NCBI RefSeq assembly: GCF_001424905.1
Contig: NZ_LMCU01000001.1
Location: 62,001-126,000, forward strand
DNA length: 64,000 bases
Source of the DNA: Leifsonia sp. Root112D2
Lineage (GTDB): Bacteria; Actinomycetota; Actinomycetes; Actinomycetales; Microbacteriaceae
Direction of reading: 5' to 3'
Shown piece after piece: positions 45,183-54,548 of this stretch. The translations under genes and the position numbers were made by a program. Within the stretch, counting starts at the first letter, position 1; each line of letters begins with the position of its first letter. A model generated the notes under the pieces. That model ran no database searches, was not told the origin of the DNA, and worked only from the letters and a program-made list of their open reading frames with translations.

Positions 45183-46490
45183 ATGACGACTACGCCGCCG
45201 CGCAGGCCTGTCATTCCGGCAATGGCAACCGAGTTTCTCGGATCGCCGCGATTCGCATCCGCTCTCTCGCTCATTGCGGTCGGCACCGCCTTCTGTACGA
45301 ACCTGCTGCGGGACACCATGGGGTGGGGCGGCCTGCTCGGCATTCTCGGCGCGCTCGCCCTGCTCGCCGCGCTGTCCCTCGTGGCGCACCGCGGCATGAT
45401 CGAGTGGCAGGGCATTCTGCCGATCTCGATTCTCGTCTTCGTGGCCTGGTGCGCCATCTCCATTTTCTGGAGCATGTACCAGTGGGCGACACTCGCCGCG
45501 ATCATCTACCAGGTGGCGTTCTTCTTTCTCGGCGTCTACGTGGCGCTCGTGCGCGACACCATCCAGGTGGTGCGCGCGGTCGGTGACGTGCTGCGCGTGC
45601 TGCTGGCGGCATCCCTGGCCCTTGAGGTGTTCTCGGGCGTGATCATTGACATGCCCATCAGATTTCTCGGCATCCAGGGCAACATCGCCACGGGGGGCGC
45701 CATCCAGGGCCTGTTCGGCACCCGCAACCAGCTCGGCCTGGTGGCGCTCATCGCGTTCGTGACATATCTCATCGAGTGGCGCACCCGATCCGTGCGCCGC
45801 AACACCGCCATCGTCTCCGTTCTGCTTGCCGTCGTCAGCCTGTACTTCAGCCATTCGCCGGTGATCATCGCCGTGCTCATCGTGGTGCTGCTGGCGACCC
45901 TCGCGCTCTATGGCATGCGCCAGCTGAAGGCCGAGCACCGGCTCTTCGGCCAGTTCACGCTCGGCGTGCTCGTCGTCGCCGGCATAGCCGCCACCTACGC
46001 GGCGCGCGAGTGGGTCATCGCTTTTCTCAATGCGCAGGATGTGTTGACCGTGCGCTATTCTCTCTGGTTGCAGATGTGGCATCTCATCTCCGTGAACCAA
46101 CTCCAGGGCTGGGGCTGGATCGGGTTCTGGCGCGGCGATCTACCGCCATACTCGATCATCAACGCCAACACGGGAGCCTGGCACGCCAACGGCCTGAATG
46201 CGTTCCTGGATGTCTACCTGCAGGTGGGTCTCATCGGCTTCCTGCTGTTCAGCGCCATGGTCGCCCTCGCGTTCAGCCGCTCCTGGCTGCTGGCCTCCAA
46301 CAAGCGCAGCGTCGTCTACGCCTGGGCGCCTCTGATCATCATCGTGCTGGTGGCCACCTCCATGGCCGAAAGCGTTCTGCTCATCGAGGTGAGCTGGATG
46401 CTGATGGTCGTGTGTGCGGTGAAGGCCGCGCAGGGCATGAGCTGGCGCACGGCGCTCACGGCGCCCGTTCCCGCACCGACCGAGCGGTGA
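45183..46490 (+). CDS. O-antigen ligase/polymerase-like membrane protein, second copy
   Basis: The 435-residue paralogue of the preceding protein has about eleven helices, the segment NIATGGAIQGLFGTRNQLGLVAL (key part GAIQGLFGTRNQLG, compare GGQIQGILGNSNLLG in the first copy) and GWGWIGFWRGD followed by HANGLNAFLDVYLQVGLIGF (key part HANGLNAFLDVYLQVG). It starts at ATG 45183, 8 nt after the first copy, so the two are co-transcribed. One may act as polymerase and the other as ligase; the sequence does not tell which. Confidence 0.88.
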   Translation: MTTTPPRRPVIPAMATEFLGSPRFASALSLIAVGTAFCTNLLRDTMGWGGLLGILGALALLAALSLVAHRGMIEWQGILPISILVFVAWCAISIFWSMYQWATLAAIIYQVAFFFLGVYVALVRDTIQVVRAVGDVLRVLLAASLALEVFSGVIIDMPIRFLGIQGNIATGGAIQGLFGTRNQLGLVALIAFVTYLIEWRTRSVRRNTAIVSVLLAVVSLYFSHSPVIIAVLIVVLLATLALYGMRQLKAEHRLFGQFTLGVLVVAGIAATYAAREWVIAFLNAQDVLTVRYSLWLQMWHLISVNQLQGWGWIGFWRGDLPPYSIINANTGAWHANGLNAFLDVYLQVGLIGFLLFSAMVALAFSRSWLLASNKRSVVYAWAPLIIIVLVATSMAESVLLIEVSWMLMVVCAVKAAQGMSWRTALTAPVPAPTER

Positions 46491-46604
46491 CGCATCCGCT
46501 GGTACTATCAACCGATCTGACGCAACGCCGATGTTCACGTCGTTGTGATGAGTTCCTGCGGCCGGCAGTGAGTCGAACAGCGAATAAGGTGCGGTGATGG
46601 TGGC

Positions 46605-47849
46605 GTGGTGAGCAGGCGCAGCATCGCACGTTTCGGTGGCGGCTACGGGCTATCGGTCATCGTCGGCGGTGTGCTCAGCGTCGCGGTCATTCCGGTCGTC
46701 ATCATCGTCGCGGGCACCACGGCGTGGGCCACCATCGCCGTCGCGCAGGCCGTTGCCGGCTTCGGCTATGTGCTGGTCGCGGCCGGTTGGGGCGTCACCG
46801 GCCCCACGGATGTCGCCTCCCGCACCCCTGAACGGCGCGGCCAGTTCTATATGGACTCCCTCGCCACCAGGGGCTGGTTGTTTCTGCTCGTGCTCGTGCC
46901 CGCCGCCGTCATCGCCATTCTGCTCACCGGCCATGATGCCGCGCTGGCCGCCGTCACCGTCGCATCCGGATTGCTCGCCGGGCTCTCCGGAGGCTGGTTC
47001 TTCGTGGGCGAGGGCAGCCCGATTCGATTCCTGTTGATCGAGACACTGCCGCGCAATGTCGGTACGGTGCTCGGTGCGCTGGCCCTGATCCTCACCCAGA
47101 ATCCGCTCTGGTATGTAGTGCTGCAGGGGGTCGCCGCGCTGGCATCCACCGTTCTCACCTCGACGAATGTGCTGCGCCGCTACCCGGGCTGGGTGAGCGA
47201 TCTCTCGTTCGTGCGTGGCATGAGGCGGCTGAAAGAGCACGCCTCGGCCATCTCGATGTCTGCCACAAGCACCATCTACGTGAACCTGCCGATAGTGATA
47301 GTGCAGGTCTTCCTGCCGCAGGCGACGGCGGTGTATGCGCTGGCCGAGCGCATGATGCGCCTCGCCCTGTATTCCACTCGGCCGCTGGTGCAGGTCTCCC
47401 AGGGTTACGTGCCGCACCCGGACATCGCTGAACAAACCGTGCGTGGCCGCCGCGTTTTCGTGATCACCACGATGCTCAGCGTTGCCGGTGGTCTGCTCTA
47501 CGCTGCGTTTGGGCCGCTCGCCGGAGACCTCCTCTCCGGATCTGCGCTGGGCCTGCCGTTCTCCGTGTCGATTCCGATGGGAACGGCCCTGGCCGCGATA
47601 CTGCTCTCCCAGGTCACCGGCTTCACCCTTCTGAACTCCTTCGGGCTCACCCGTTCCCTGGCGATCAGCACTATCGCCGGCGCCATCGTCGGCGCGGCAT
47701 TCCTCATCCCCGGGGCGATCCTTTTCGACCTTCCGGGCCTCGCATGGGCTCTCGCGGCATCGGAGGTCGCCGTGCTCATCGTTCAACTGTTCATGCTGAG
47801 ACCCCACCTCTTCAGCGGGCCGCAGGTCACACGCAGCCAGCGCGGGTAG
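46605..47849 (+). CDS. Polysaccharide flippase-like protein (MOP/Wzx superfamily)
   Basis: The 414-residue protein has twelve or so hydrophobic helices and the arrangement of polysaccharide biosynthesis flippases (FGGGYGLSVIVGGVLSVAVIP at the N-terminus, key part FGGGYGLSVIVGG; ATAVYALAERMMRLALYST in the middle, key part YALAERMMR). These proteins move lipid-linked glycan across the membrane. The start is a GTG at 46605 or the next GTG at 46608. A 114-nt gap with no gene separates it from the ligase gene. Confidence 0.85.
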   Translation: MVSRRSIARFGGGYGLSVIVGGVLSVAVIPVVIIVAGTTAWATIAVAQAVAGFGYVLVAAGWGVTGPTDVASRTPERRGQFYMDSLATRGWLFLLVLVPAAVIAILLTGHDAALAAVTVASGLLAGLSGGWFFVGEGSPIRFLLIETLPRNVGTVLGALALILTQNPLWYVVLQGVAALASTVLTSTNVLRRYPGWVSDLSFVRGMRRLKEHASAISMSATSTIYVNLPIVIVQVFLPQATAVYALAERMMRLALYSTRPLVQVSQGYVPHPDIAEQTVRGRRVFVITTMLSVAGGLLYAAFGPLAGDLLSGSALGLPFSVSIPMGTALAAILLSQVTGFTLLNSFGLTRSLAISTIAGAIVGAAFLIPGAILFDLPGLAWALAASEVAVLIVQLFMLRPHLFSGPQVTRSQRG

Positions 47850-47920
47850 GCTCTACCGGGTGCGGGGGCGAGTGCCTTGCGCGCACCGTATTCCCCGCGA
47901 CGAATCGGAAGTGATCACGA

Positions 47921-49837
47921 GTGAGCCAGTGGACGACAATTCAGAACGTGGTCTTTCCTCAGGATCATGACGCCGATGTGTTGCCGCTGTACGCCGATCC
48001 CGAGACGTGGGCCACCATCGGAGGCGCGGCTGTTCGCGTGAGCGCCCGGTCGCACATCGACGACATCATTTCTCGCTCGAGCGCGCGCATCGGCGCGGGC
48101 AGGCGCACCTCCTTCGCCAGCTACTTCAATGCCTTCCCGGCGTCATACTGGCAGCACTGGACAAATGTGCAGCACGTGCGCCTCAGCTTGCGCACCACCG
48201 GGGTCGGCACCGTTCTCGTATACCGTTCCAACGCCCAGGGCATCGCCCAGCGCGTGGAGTCCCGCTCGATCTCCGGCGACGGCGTGACAACCGAGTTCGA
48301 GTTGCCCGTGCGCGGCTTCGGCGACGGCGGCTGGTACTGGTTCGATATTGTCGCCAACAACAAGGCTGTCGTGCTCGAGGGTGGCGAATGGCAGACTTCC
48401 GAGAGCCCCGTGCAGAGCGGCAAGGTCTCGCTCGGCATCACCACCCTGAACAAGCCCGACTACTGCGTGCGAACCCTGGCCACGCTCGCCTCCAGCCCGC
48501 AGCTTCTCAACGAGGTCGACCGCATCTTCATCGTCGACCAGGGAAGCAAATTGGTCACCGATGAGCCCGGCTTCGCGGATGTTGCGGCGCAACTCGGCGA
48601 CAAGCTGCAGGTCATCATCCAGGCGAATTTGGGCGGATCCGGCGGCTTCGCACGATCCATGGCCGAGACGCTCGACCGAGAAGACAGCGCCTATGTGCTG
48701 CTGCTCGACGACGACGTGAAGGTCGAGCCCGAGAGTATCCTGCGCGCGCTGCACTTCGGCAGGCACTCACGCAAGCCGACGCTCGTGGGCGGGCATATGT
48801 TCGACCTGCTCGATCGCCCGGTGCTGCACGCCTTCGCCGAGGTCGTCGATCTCAAACCCTTCATCTGGAAGGCGACGTTCAAGAAGGATGTGCCTCACGA
48901 TTTTCGCGTGGCCAACCTGCGCCAGACCCGATGGATGCACGCGCGCATGGACGCGGACTACAACGGCTGGTGGTTCTGCCTGATTCCCACCGCTGTGGTG
49001 CGTGAGGTTGGTCTTGCGCTGCCCGCCTTCATCAAGTGGGACGACGCCGAATACAGTCTGCGGGCACGCGGACACGGCTTTGCCACCGTGAGCATGCCCG
49101 GGGCGGCGCTCTGGCACGTCTCCTGGCTTGACAAGGACGACACGCTCGACTGGCAGGCCTATTTTCACGCTCGCAACCGCATCGTCGCCGCGCTGCTGCA
49201 CTCGCCGTACAAGCACGGTGGCCTGCTGCCGCGCGACAGCCGGCGCTGGGATCTCAAGCATCTGCTCGGCATGCAGTACTACCCCGTCACGCTTCGTCAC
49301 CGCGCCCTGCGCGATGTGCTCAGTGGCCCCGCTCACATGCAGCAGGGCATCGACACGATACTTCCAGAACTGATTGCCGCCGCGAAGGACTTTCCCGAGA
49401 AGCGTGTGCTGCGCACCGATGACGAGCTGCCTGTGACGAACCGCGGCAAGCAGGTCTATCCGATCGCGCCGGGCACGCAGCAGAATGAGGGTCCGACCGG
49501 CCTTCCCCTGATCGTGTTCACCGCGAAGATGGTGCTGCGGCACTGGTTTACGAAGCCGAGCAGGGCCAACATCGAGCACCCCGAGGTTGAGCTCTCCAAG
49601 CGGGACGCGACCTGGTTTCACACGCCGTACTTCGACAGCGCGCTGGTCTCGACGGCTGACGGCACCGGCAAGAGCTGGTACCGGCGCAATCCGCGCACCT
49701 TCCGCCGGATGCTCGCGGAGAGCATCCGGCTGCACCGCGAGCTCTCGCGCAACTGGGAGACGCTCTCAAAGCAGTACCGCGAGGCGCTGCCTGAGATCAC
49801 CTCCGTCGAGGAGTGGCGCAAGACCTTCGAGCGCTAA
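47921..49837 (+). CDS. glfT2: GlfT2-like galactofuranosyltransferase (GT2)
   Basis: GlfT2 is a processive UDP-galactofuranose transferase that polymerises galactan in mycobacteria. The 638-residue protein has an N-terminal beta-barrel domain (about 1-165), a GT2 domain (about 168-410) and a helical C-terminus. Key residues match the mycobacterial enzyme: DDD at 263-265 (LLLDDDVKVE), WDD at 373-375 (IKWDDAEYSL) and His399 in LWHVSW. The GTG start is preceded by GGAAGTGAT. It is convergent with glf, which makes its donor. Presence outside mycolic-acid bacteria suggests a galactofuranose-containing wall polymer. Confidence 0.92.
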   Translation: MSQWTTIQNVVFPQDHDADVLPLYADPETWATIGGAAVRVSARSHIDDIISRSSARIGAGRRTSFASYFNAFPASYWQHWTNVQHVRLSLRTTGVGTVLVYRSNAQGIAQRVESRSISGDGVTTEFELPVRGFGDGGWYWFDIVANNKAVVLEGGEWQTSESPVQSGKVSLGITTLNKPDYCVRTLATLASSPQLLNEVDRIFIVDQGSKLVTDEPGFADVAAQLGDKLQVIIQANLGGSGGFARSMAETLDREDSAYVLLLDDDVKVEPESILRALHFGRHSRKPTLVGGHMFDLLDRPVLHAFAEVVDLKPFIWKATFKKDVPHDFRVANLRQTRWMHARMDADYNGWWFCLIPTAVVREVGLALPAFIKWDDAEYSLRARGHGFATVSMPGAALWHVSWLDKDDTLDWQAYFHARNRIVAALLHSPYKHGGLLPRDSRRWDLKHLLGMQYYPVTLRHRALRDVLSGPAHMQQGIDTILPELIAAAKDFPEKRVLRTDDELPVTNRGKQVYPIAPGTQQNEGPTGLPLIVFTAKMVLRHWFTKPSRANIEHPEVELSKRDATWFHTPYFDSALVSTADGTGKSWYRRNPRTFRRMLAESIRLHRELSRNWETLSKQYREALPEITSVEEWRKTFER

Positions 49838-49846
49838 GCCCGGTGC

Positions 49847-51007
49847 TTACGCGGTGCGCGCCCGCAGTTCAGGCTCAAGCTTGTTGCTGAACATCGTGAG
49901 AGCCGAGGCGATGGCCATGTGCATGTCGAGGTACTGGTAGGTGCCGAGGCGGCCGCCGAAGTAGACGTCCTTCTCCCCGGCCTGCAGCTCGCGGTATTTC
50001 AGCAGGCCCGCGCGGTCATCCGCGGTATTCACCGGGTAATATGGCTCGTCGTCGCGGGTGGCGAAGCGCGAGAACTCCCTCATGATGATCGTCTTGTCGC
50101 TCGGGTATTCGGTGCGTTCCGGGTGGAAGTGGCGGAATTCGTGGATGCGCGTGTACGGCACGTCGGCATCCGCGTAATTCATCACCGGGGTGCCCTGGAA
50201 GTCGCCGATGGGCAACACCTCCTGCTCGAAGTCGAGCGTGCGCCACGACAGCGCGCCTTCGGAATAGTCGAAATAGCGGTCGATCGGCCCCGTGTACACG
50301 ACGGGCACGCGACCGACCGTGGCGGCCTTGTTGATGGGCTGCGACTCGTCGAAGAAGTCGGTGTTCAGCACGACCTCGATGTTCGGGTGGTCGGCCATGG
50401 CCTCGAGCCACGCCGTGTAGCCGTTGACCGGAAGGCCTTCCCACGTGTCGCTGAAGTAGCGGTTGTCGTAGTTGTAGCGCACCGGAAGCCGGCTGATGAC
50501 CTCGGCGGGCAGCTCGGTAGGGTCGGTCTGCCACTGCTTGGCGGTGTAGTCGCGAATGAAGGCCTCGTAGAGGGGCCGCCCGATGAGGGAGATGCCCTTC
50601 TCTTCGAGGTTTGCGGCGTTCTTGGTGTCGTATTCGGAAGCCTGCTCGGCGATCAGCGCGCGCGCCTCGTCGGGCGAGTATGCGGCCGCGAAGAACTGGT
50701 TGATGGTGCCCAGGTTGACGGGCAGCGGAAAGACCACGCCGTCGTGGTTCGTGTAGACCTTGTGCTGGTAGTTGGTGAACTTCGTGAAGCGGTTGACGTA
50801 GTCCCACACGGTCTGGTTCGAGGTGTGGAACAGGTGCGCGCCGTACTGGTGCACCTCGATGCCGGTCTCCGGATCGGCCACGCTGTACGCGTTGCCGCCG
50901 ATGTGCGGGCGCCGGTCGACGACCGTGACGGTGAGCCCGAGTTCGGTGGCGGCACGCTCCGCGATGGTGAGCCCGAAGAATCCGGACCCGACGACGACGA
51001 GATCCAC
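49847..51007 (-). CDS. glf: UDP-galactopyranose mutase
   Basis: Glf is a flavoenzyme that converts UDP-galactopyranose to UDP-galactofuranose. The 386-residue protein starts with the FAD motif VVGSGFFGLTIAERAA, then DRRPHIGGNAYS and YGAHLFHTSN, and has the conserved FRHFHPERTEY and YYPVN segments with the catalytic-site arginines and tyrosines. The GTG start overlaps the stop of the upstream dehydrogenase by one base (TAGTG). The UDP-galactose would come from galE and the product would go to the GlfT2-like enzyme next door. Confidence 0.96.
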   Translation of the reverse strand: MDLVVVGSGFFGLTIAERAATELGLTVTVVDRRPHIGGNAYSVADPETGIEVHQYGAHLFHTSNQTVWDYVNRFTKFTNYQHKVYTNHDGVVFPLPVNLGTINQFFAAAYSPDEARALIAEQASEYDTKNAANLEEKGISLIGRPLYEAFIRDYTAKQWQTDPTELPAEVISRLPVRYNYDNRYFSDTWEGLPVNGYTAWLEAMADHPNIEVVLNTDFFDESQPINKAATVGRVPVVYTGPIDRYFDYSEGALSWRTLDFEQEVLPIGDFQGTPVMNYADADVPYTRIHEFRHFHPERTEYPSDKTIIMREFSRFATRDDEPYYPVNTADDRAGLLKYRELQAGEKDVYFGGRLGTYQYLDMHMAIASALTMFSNKLEPELRARTA

Positions 51008-52308
51008 TAGCTCACTCCCCCGGCGCCGATGACAAGCCGGGGAACCCCGACCCAGTTCTGTGCCGTCGTCGTGTTGCGGCCGTCGACGATCAGGCGGATG
51101 CCCGGAAAATCGGCTGCGGTCAACTCGCCGTACTCAGCATGGTCGGCCTGCACGATGGCCAGATCGACCGGCGCGCCGTCGTCATATGGGGTGAACCCCA
51201 GCTTCGTGAGCTCATCGTCTGAGTACAGGGGATCGTGCACCAGCACCTTCGCGCCCCGCTCGGTGAGCGCGGCGACCGTCGGGAAGACTCCCGAGAACGC
51301 CGTCTCCTTGACGCCGCCGCGGTAGGCGGCGCCGAGCACGACGGCAGTGAGTCCGTTGAGGTCGCCGAGCACACCGGCCGCCTGCGCGACGACGCGCTCG
51401 GGCATCGACGCGTTGAGAGCGCGAGCCGTGCGCACGATTTCGGCGTCGTGATCGGTCGAAAGGTAAAGCCGGGGATAGACGGGGATGCAGTGGCCGCCGA
51501 CAGCGATGCCCGGCCGGTGAATGTGGCTGAACGGCTGCGAGTTGCACGCGTCGATGACGGCGTAGATGTCAATGCCAACGGTGTCTGCATAGATTGCGAA
51601 CTGGTTGGCGAGGCCGATGTTGACATCACGGTACGTGGTCTCGGCGAGCTTGGCCATCTCCGCGGCCTCGGCCGTTCCCATGTCCCACACGCCGTTGGGT
51701 CGGGGCAAGTCGCTGCGCTCGTCAAAGGTGAGCACCTGCTCATAGAACTCGGTGGCGCGACGGGTGCCCTCCGCGGAGAGGCCTCCGACGAGCTTGGGGT
51801 ACTTGCGCAGATCGGCGAAGACGCGGCCGGTCAGCACGCGCTCGGGCGAGAACACCAGGTGGAAGTCGGTGCCCTCGGTGAGTCCAGAGACCTCCTCGAG
51901 CAACGGCCTCCAGCGCCCGCGCGTGGTGCCGACAGGAAGTGTTGTCTCGTAGGAGACCAAGGTTCCGGGGGTCAGGTGCTCGGCGAGGGAGCGGGTCGCC
52001 GCATCCATCCAGCCAAAGTCTGGTTCGGCCGTCACATCGTTGACGAAGAGCGGCACGACCAGCACGACGGCGTCGGCGCCGGGTACGGCATCCGCATAGT
52101 CGGTGGTGGCCCGGATGCGACCGGCCGGCACCAGCGCAGCGAGCTTCTCCTGCAGTTGCGCCTCACCCGGGAACGGCTCGATGCCGCGGTTGACCGAGTC
52201 GACCACCGCCGCATTCACGTCGACACCGATCACCTCGTGCCCCTGGTCGGCGAACTGAACCGCGAGGGGAAGACCGATTTTACCGAGGGCGATGACCGCA
52301 ATACGCAT
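51007..52308 (-). CDS. wecC: Nucleotide sugar dehydrogenase, UDP-N-acetylmannosaminuronate-type (WecC-like)
   Basis: The 433-residue enzyme has the NAD fold (MRIAVIALGKIGLPLAVQFA, key part ALGKIGLPLA), the SYETTLPVGTTR segment, the helical linker and the catalytic Cys in GGHCIPVYPRLY. The HCIP context is that of UDP-ManNAc/UDP-GlcNAc-type dehydrogenases rather than UDP-glucose dehydrogenases (SCFPKD). With wecB at 53.5 kb it could make UDP-ManNAcA from UDP-GlcNAc. The P-loop-like GxGxxG has Ala for the first Gly (ALGKIG). ATG 52308 is chosen; the 9 codons upstream are non-coding. Confidence 0.85.
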   Translation of the reverse strand: MRIAVIALGKIGLPLAVQFADQGHEVIGVDVNAAVVDSVNRGIEPFPGEAQLQEKLAALVPAGRIRATTDYADAVPGADAVVLVVPLFVNDVTAEPDFGWMDAATRSLAEHLTPGTLVSYETTLPVGTTRGRWRPLLEEVSGLTEGTDFHLVFSPERVLTGRVFADLRKYPKLVGGLSAEGTRRATEFYEQVLTFDERSDLPRPNGVWDMGTAEAAEMAKLAETTYRDVNIGLANQFAIYADTVGIDIYAVIDACNSQPFSHIHRPGIAVGGHCIPVYPRLYLSTDHDAEIVRTARALNASMPERVVAQAAGVLGDLNGLTAVVLGAAYRGGVKETAFSGVFPTVAALTERGAKVLVHDPLYSDDELTKLGFTPYDDGAPVDLAIVQADHAEYGELTAADFPGIRLIVDGRNTTTAQNWVGVPRLVIGAGGVS

Positions 52309-52350
52309 GGGTTCTAGTCTATTGGCTCGGGGCAAGCCGGGCCGCCGCGG

Positions 52351-53430
52351 TCAGCGCCCCACGCGCACGAGCATGGAGGCTGCCATCATGCGCAGCGGTG
52401 CCTCCCGGGCCAGGAGGCGGCCGAAGGTCCGAGGGATGAGTGTCGAGGGTCGCCCGAATCGGCGGCGGCGGACCGCAGCCGCCAGCAGTTGCCGGTCCGG
52501 GACATGCGGGTTGCTCATCGCATCGACAAGCGAGCGATCCGCCTGGGAGAGAAAAGTCAGCGCCGCGGGTGCAGCGTCAATGCAGCGCTGCACTCCGAGC
52601 GCGAGCGCCGTGCGCTCCGCAACCGACCACAGCTCGACCGTCGGCCTGTTGTGCACGAGCGCGAACAGGTGCACGCGAAAGAGCTTGACAACGAGCGCGG
52701 TGCGCTGTCGCGCATCGAGGCCACGAACGACCTCGCCGCCGAGCAGCCGGCGCATGAATTCGAGATCATCGGCGATGCTGCGGGTTGCGAACGTCACCCG
52801 GTCTTCGGCGTCGTCGTGGATGAGATAGGCCGGCCCTCGCCGATCAAACGCGATGCGAGCGCCGGAGAACCACACGGCGGTGGCGTACTCGACGTCTTCG
52901 CCAGAAGGCAACCCGCCCATCATGCGCAGCGAGCCGAAGCGCTCTCGAGACACCAGCCCGAGCGGTGCCGAGCGGTACGACAACCTGTCGCGCAGACCGT
53001 CCAGTGACTGCGTGCGAAACGGCCGGGTCGGCGGTGTGGCAACCGGCGTTCCCCTGGCGTGCGCGAGACGGGGAATCACGACATCGGCCTCGGCACGTCT
53101 TTGCAAAGCCAGCCAGGAATCGATGGCTCCGGGCTGCAGCTCGTCGTCCGAGCCCATGATCGATGTGAACTTCGCCGTCGCCGCCTCCAGCCCCGCGTTG
53201 AAGGGACCTGCGGGGCTTGGAATGCCGTCCTCAATCGTGAGCAGTCGCATCCGCTCGTCGTGTACCAGCTCGCCGAGATTGCGCGTGATGGCGCCGGGGT
53301 CGGTGTTGTGGCACACCACGCTGACACGCACGGCTGAGCGGGTGTAGTTGAGCACCGAACCCACCGCACGCGCAAGGGGTCGGGCAGGATCGTGCACCGC
53401 AATGATGTGATCGACGAGCGGTTCCGGCAC
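52351..53430 (-). CDS. GT2-family glycosyltransferase
   Basis: The 359-residue protein has a GT-A domain: IIAVHDPARPLARAVGSVL at the N-terminus (key part AVHDPARPLARAVGS), PAGPFNAGLEAATAKFTSIMGSDDELQPGA (key parts PAGPFNAGL and MGSDDEL, where the DD is the metal-binding DxD equivalent) and PSGEDVEYA. It is a clear paralogue of the protein at 60344-61417 (shared SPAGPFN, SIMGSDD, FYRSAPLGL/SYRSAPLGL, SGED). No transmembrane segment. The sugar is unknown. The start is a GTG; wecB starts divergently 50 nt away. Confidence 0.85.
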   Translation of the reverse strand: MPEPLVDHIIAVHDPARPLARAVGSVLNYTRSAVRVSVVCHNTDPGAITRNLGELVHDERMRLLTIEDGIPSPAGPFNAGLEAATAKFTSIMGSDDELQPGAIDSWLALQRRAEADVVIPRLAHARGTPVATPPTRPFRTQSLDGLRDRLSYRSAPLGLVSRERFGSLRMMGGLPSGEDVEYATAVWFSGARIAFDRRGPAYLIHDDAEDRVTFATRSIADDLEFMRRLLGGEVVRGLDARQRTALVVKLFRVHLFALVHNRPTVELWSVAERTALALGVQRCIDAAPAALTFLSQADRSLVDAMSNPHVPDRQLLAAAVRRRRFGRPSTLIPRTFGRLLAREAPLRMMAASMLVRVGR

Positions 53431-53480
53431 GATCCGACGGTATCAGCCATACCGTCGGCCACCGTTTAGACTCGACTCCC

Positions 53481-54548
53481 GTGAAGATGATTAGTGTCGT
53501 GGGCGCCCGACCCCAGTTCGTGAAGCTCGCTCCCATCGCGCTCGCGGCCCAGACGGCGGGTGTCGAGCACGTCATCGTGCACACCGGCCAGCATTATGAC
53601 CCCATGCTTTCTGATGTCTTCTTCGAGGACCTCGGCATTCCAGCTCCCGACGTTCATCTTGGCGTCGGTTCGGGCAGTCACGGCGTGCAGACCGGCTCGA
53701 TGCTCTCCTCTCTCGACGCGGTGTTCGAGGAACACCGACCAAACTGGGTGCTCGTTTACGGCGACACCAATTCCACGATCGCCGCTGCCCTCAGCGCGGT
53801 CAAGATGCACATCCCCGTCGCTCACCTCGAGGCCGGACTGCGCTCGTTCAACCGCCGCATGCCCGAGGAGCACAACCGGGTTCTCACCGACCACGCCGCC
53901 GACCTGTGCCTGGCGCCGACGCAGGTCGCGATGGAGCACCTCGCACACGAAGGACTCGCGGAGCGTTCGCTTCTTGTCGGTGATGTGATGACGGATGTGC
54001 TGCTGCGCGTGCGCGACGAGCTCAGCGATCAGCCTTCAGTGCTCCTCGATGAACTCGGACTGGCCGCGGGTGGCTTCTACCTCGCCACGATCCATCGCGC
54101 CGAGAACACGGATGACCCAGCCCGCCTCGCCCAGATCGTGCAGGGCCTCTCTGTGCTCGACAAGCCCGTCGTGCTGCTGGCGCATCCACGGATCGTCGCC
54201 AAGGCGGCCGAACACGGCATCACGATGAGCGCCGGCTCGCTCATATCGCGCCCCCCGCTGGCCTACCCCGACCTCATCGCGGCTGTGCTCGCAAGCAGCG
54301 GCGTCGTCACCGACTCCGGCGGGCTCCAAAAGGAGGCCTTTCTGCTTCGCGTGCCGTGCACGACCGTGCGCAGCGAAACCGAATGGGTTGAGACGGTCGA
54401 GCTCGGCTGGAATGTACTCGCCAATTCGAGCGCCGAGATCGCGGCTGCGGTCACGCGCGAACGGCCGAGTGACACGGATGCCGCACCGTACGGTGACGGC
54501 CACGCTGCGGCTCGCGTCGTGCAGGTGTTGATCGATCGGGCGGAATGA
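53481..54548 (+). CDS. wecB: UDP-N-acetylglucosamine 2-epimerase, non-hydrolysing
   Basis: WecB converts UDP-GlcNAc to UDP-ManNAc. The 355-residue protein has the N-terminal GARPQFVKLAPI motif, the HTGQHYD segment, YGDTNSTIAAALSA, HLEAGLRSFNRRMPEEHNR (key part HLEAGLRS), the TIHRAENTDD motif and the TDSGGLQKEAF uridine-binding loop, all characteristic. The GTG start gives MKMISVVG; the internal ATG two codons later is an alternative. The stop overlaps the acyltransferase start in ATGA. Confidence 0.95.
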   Translation: MKMISVVGARPQFVKLAPIALAAQTAGVEHVIVHTGQHYDPMLSDVFFEDLGIPAPDVHLGVGSGSHGVQTGSMLSSLDAVFEEHRPNWVLVYGDTNSTIAAALSAVKMHIPVAHLEAGLRSFNRRMPEEHNRVLTDHAADLCLAPTQVAMEHLAHEGLAERSLLVGDVMTDVLLRVRDELSDQPSVLLDELGLAAGGFYLATIHRAENTDDPARLAQIVQGLSVLDKPVVLLAHPRIVAKAAEHGITMSAGSLISRPPLAYPDLIAAVLASSGVVTDSGGLQKEAFLLRVPCTTVRSETEWVETVELGWNVLANSSAEIAAAVTRERPSDTDAAPYGDGHAAARVVQVLIDRAE

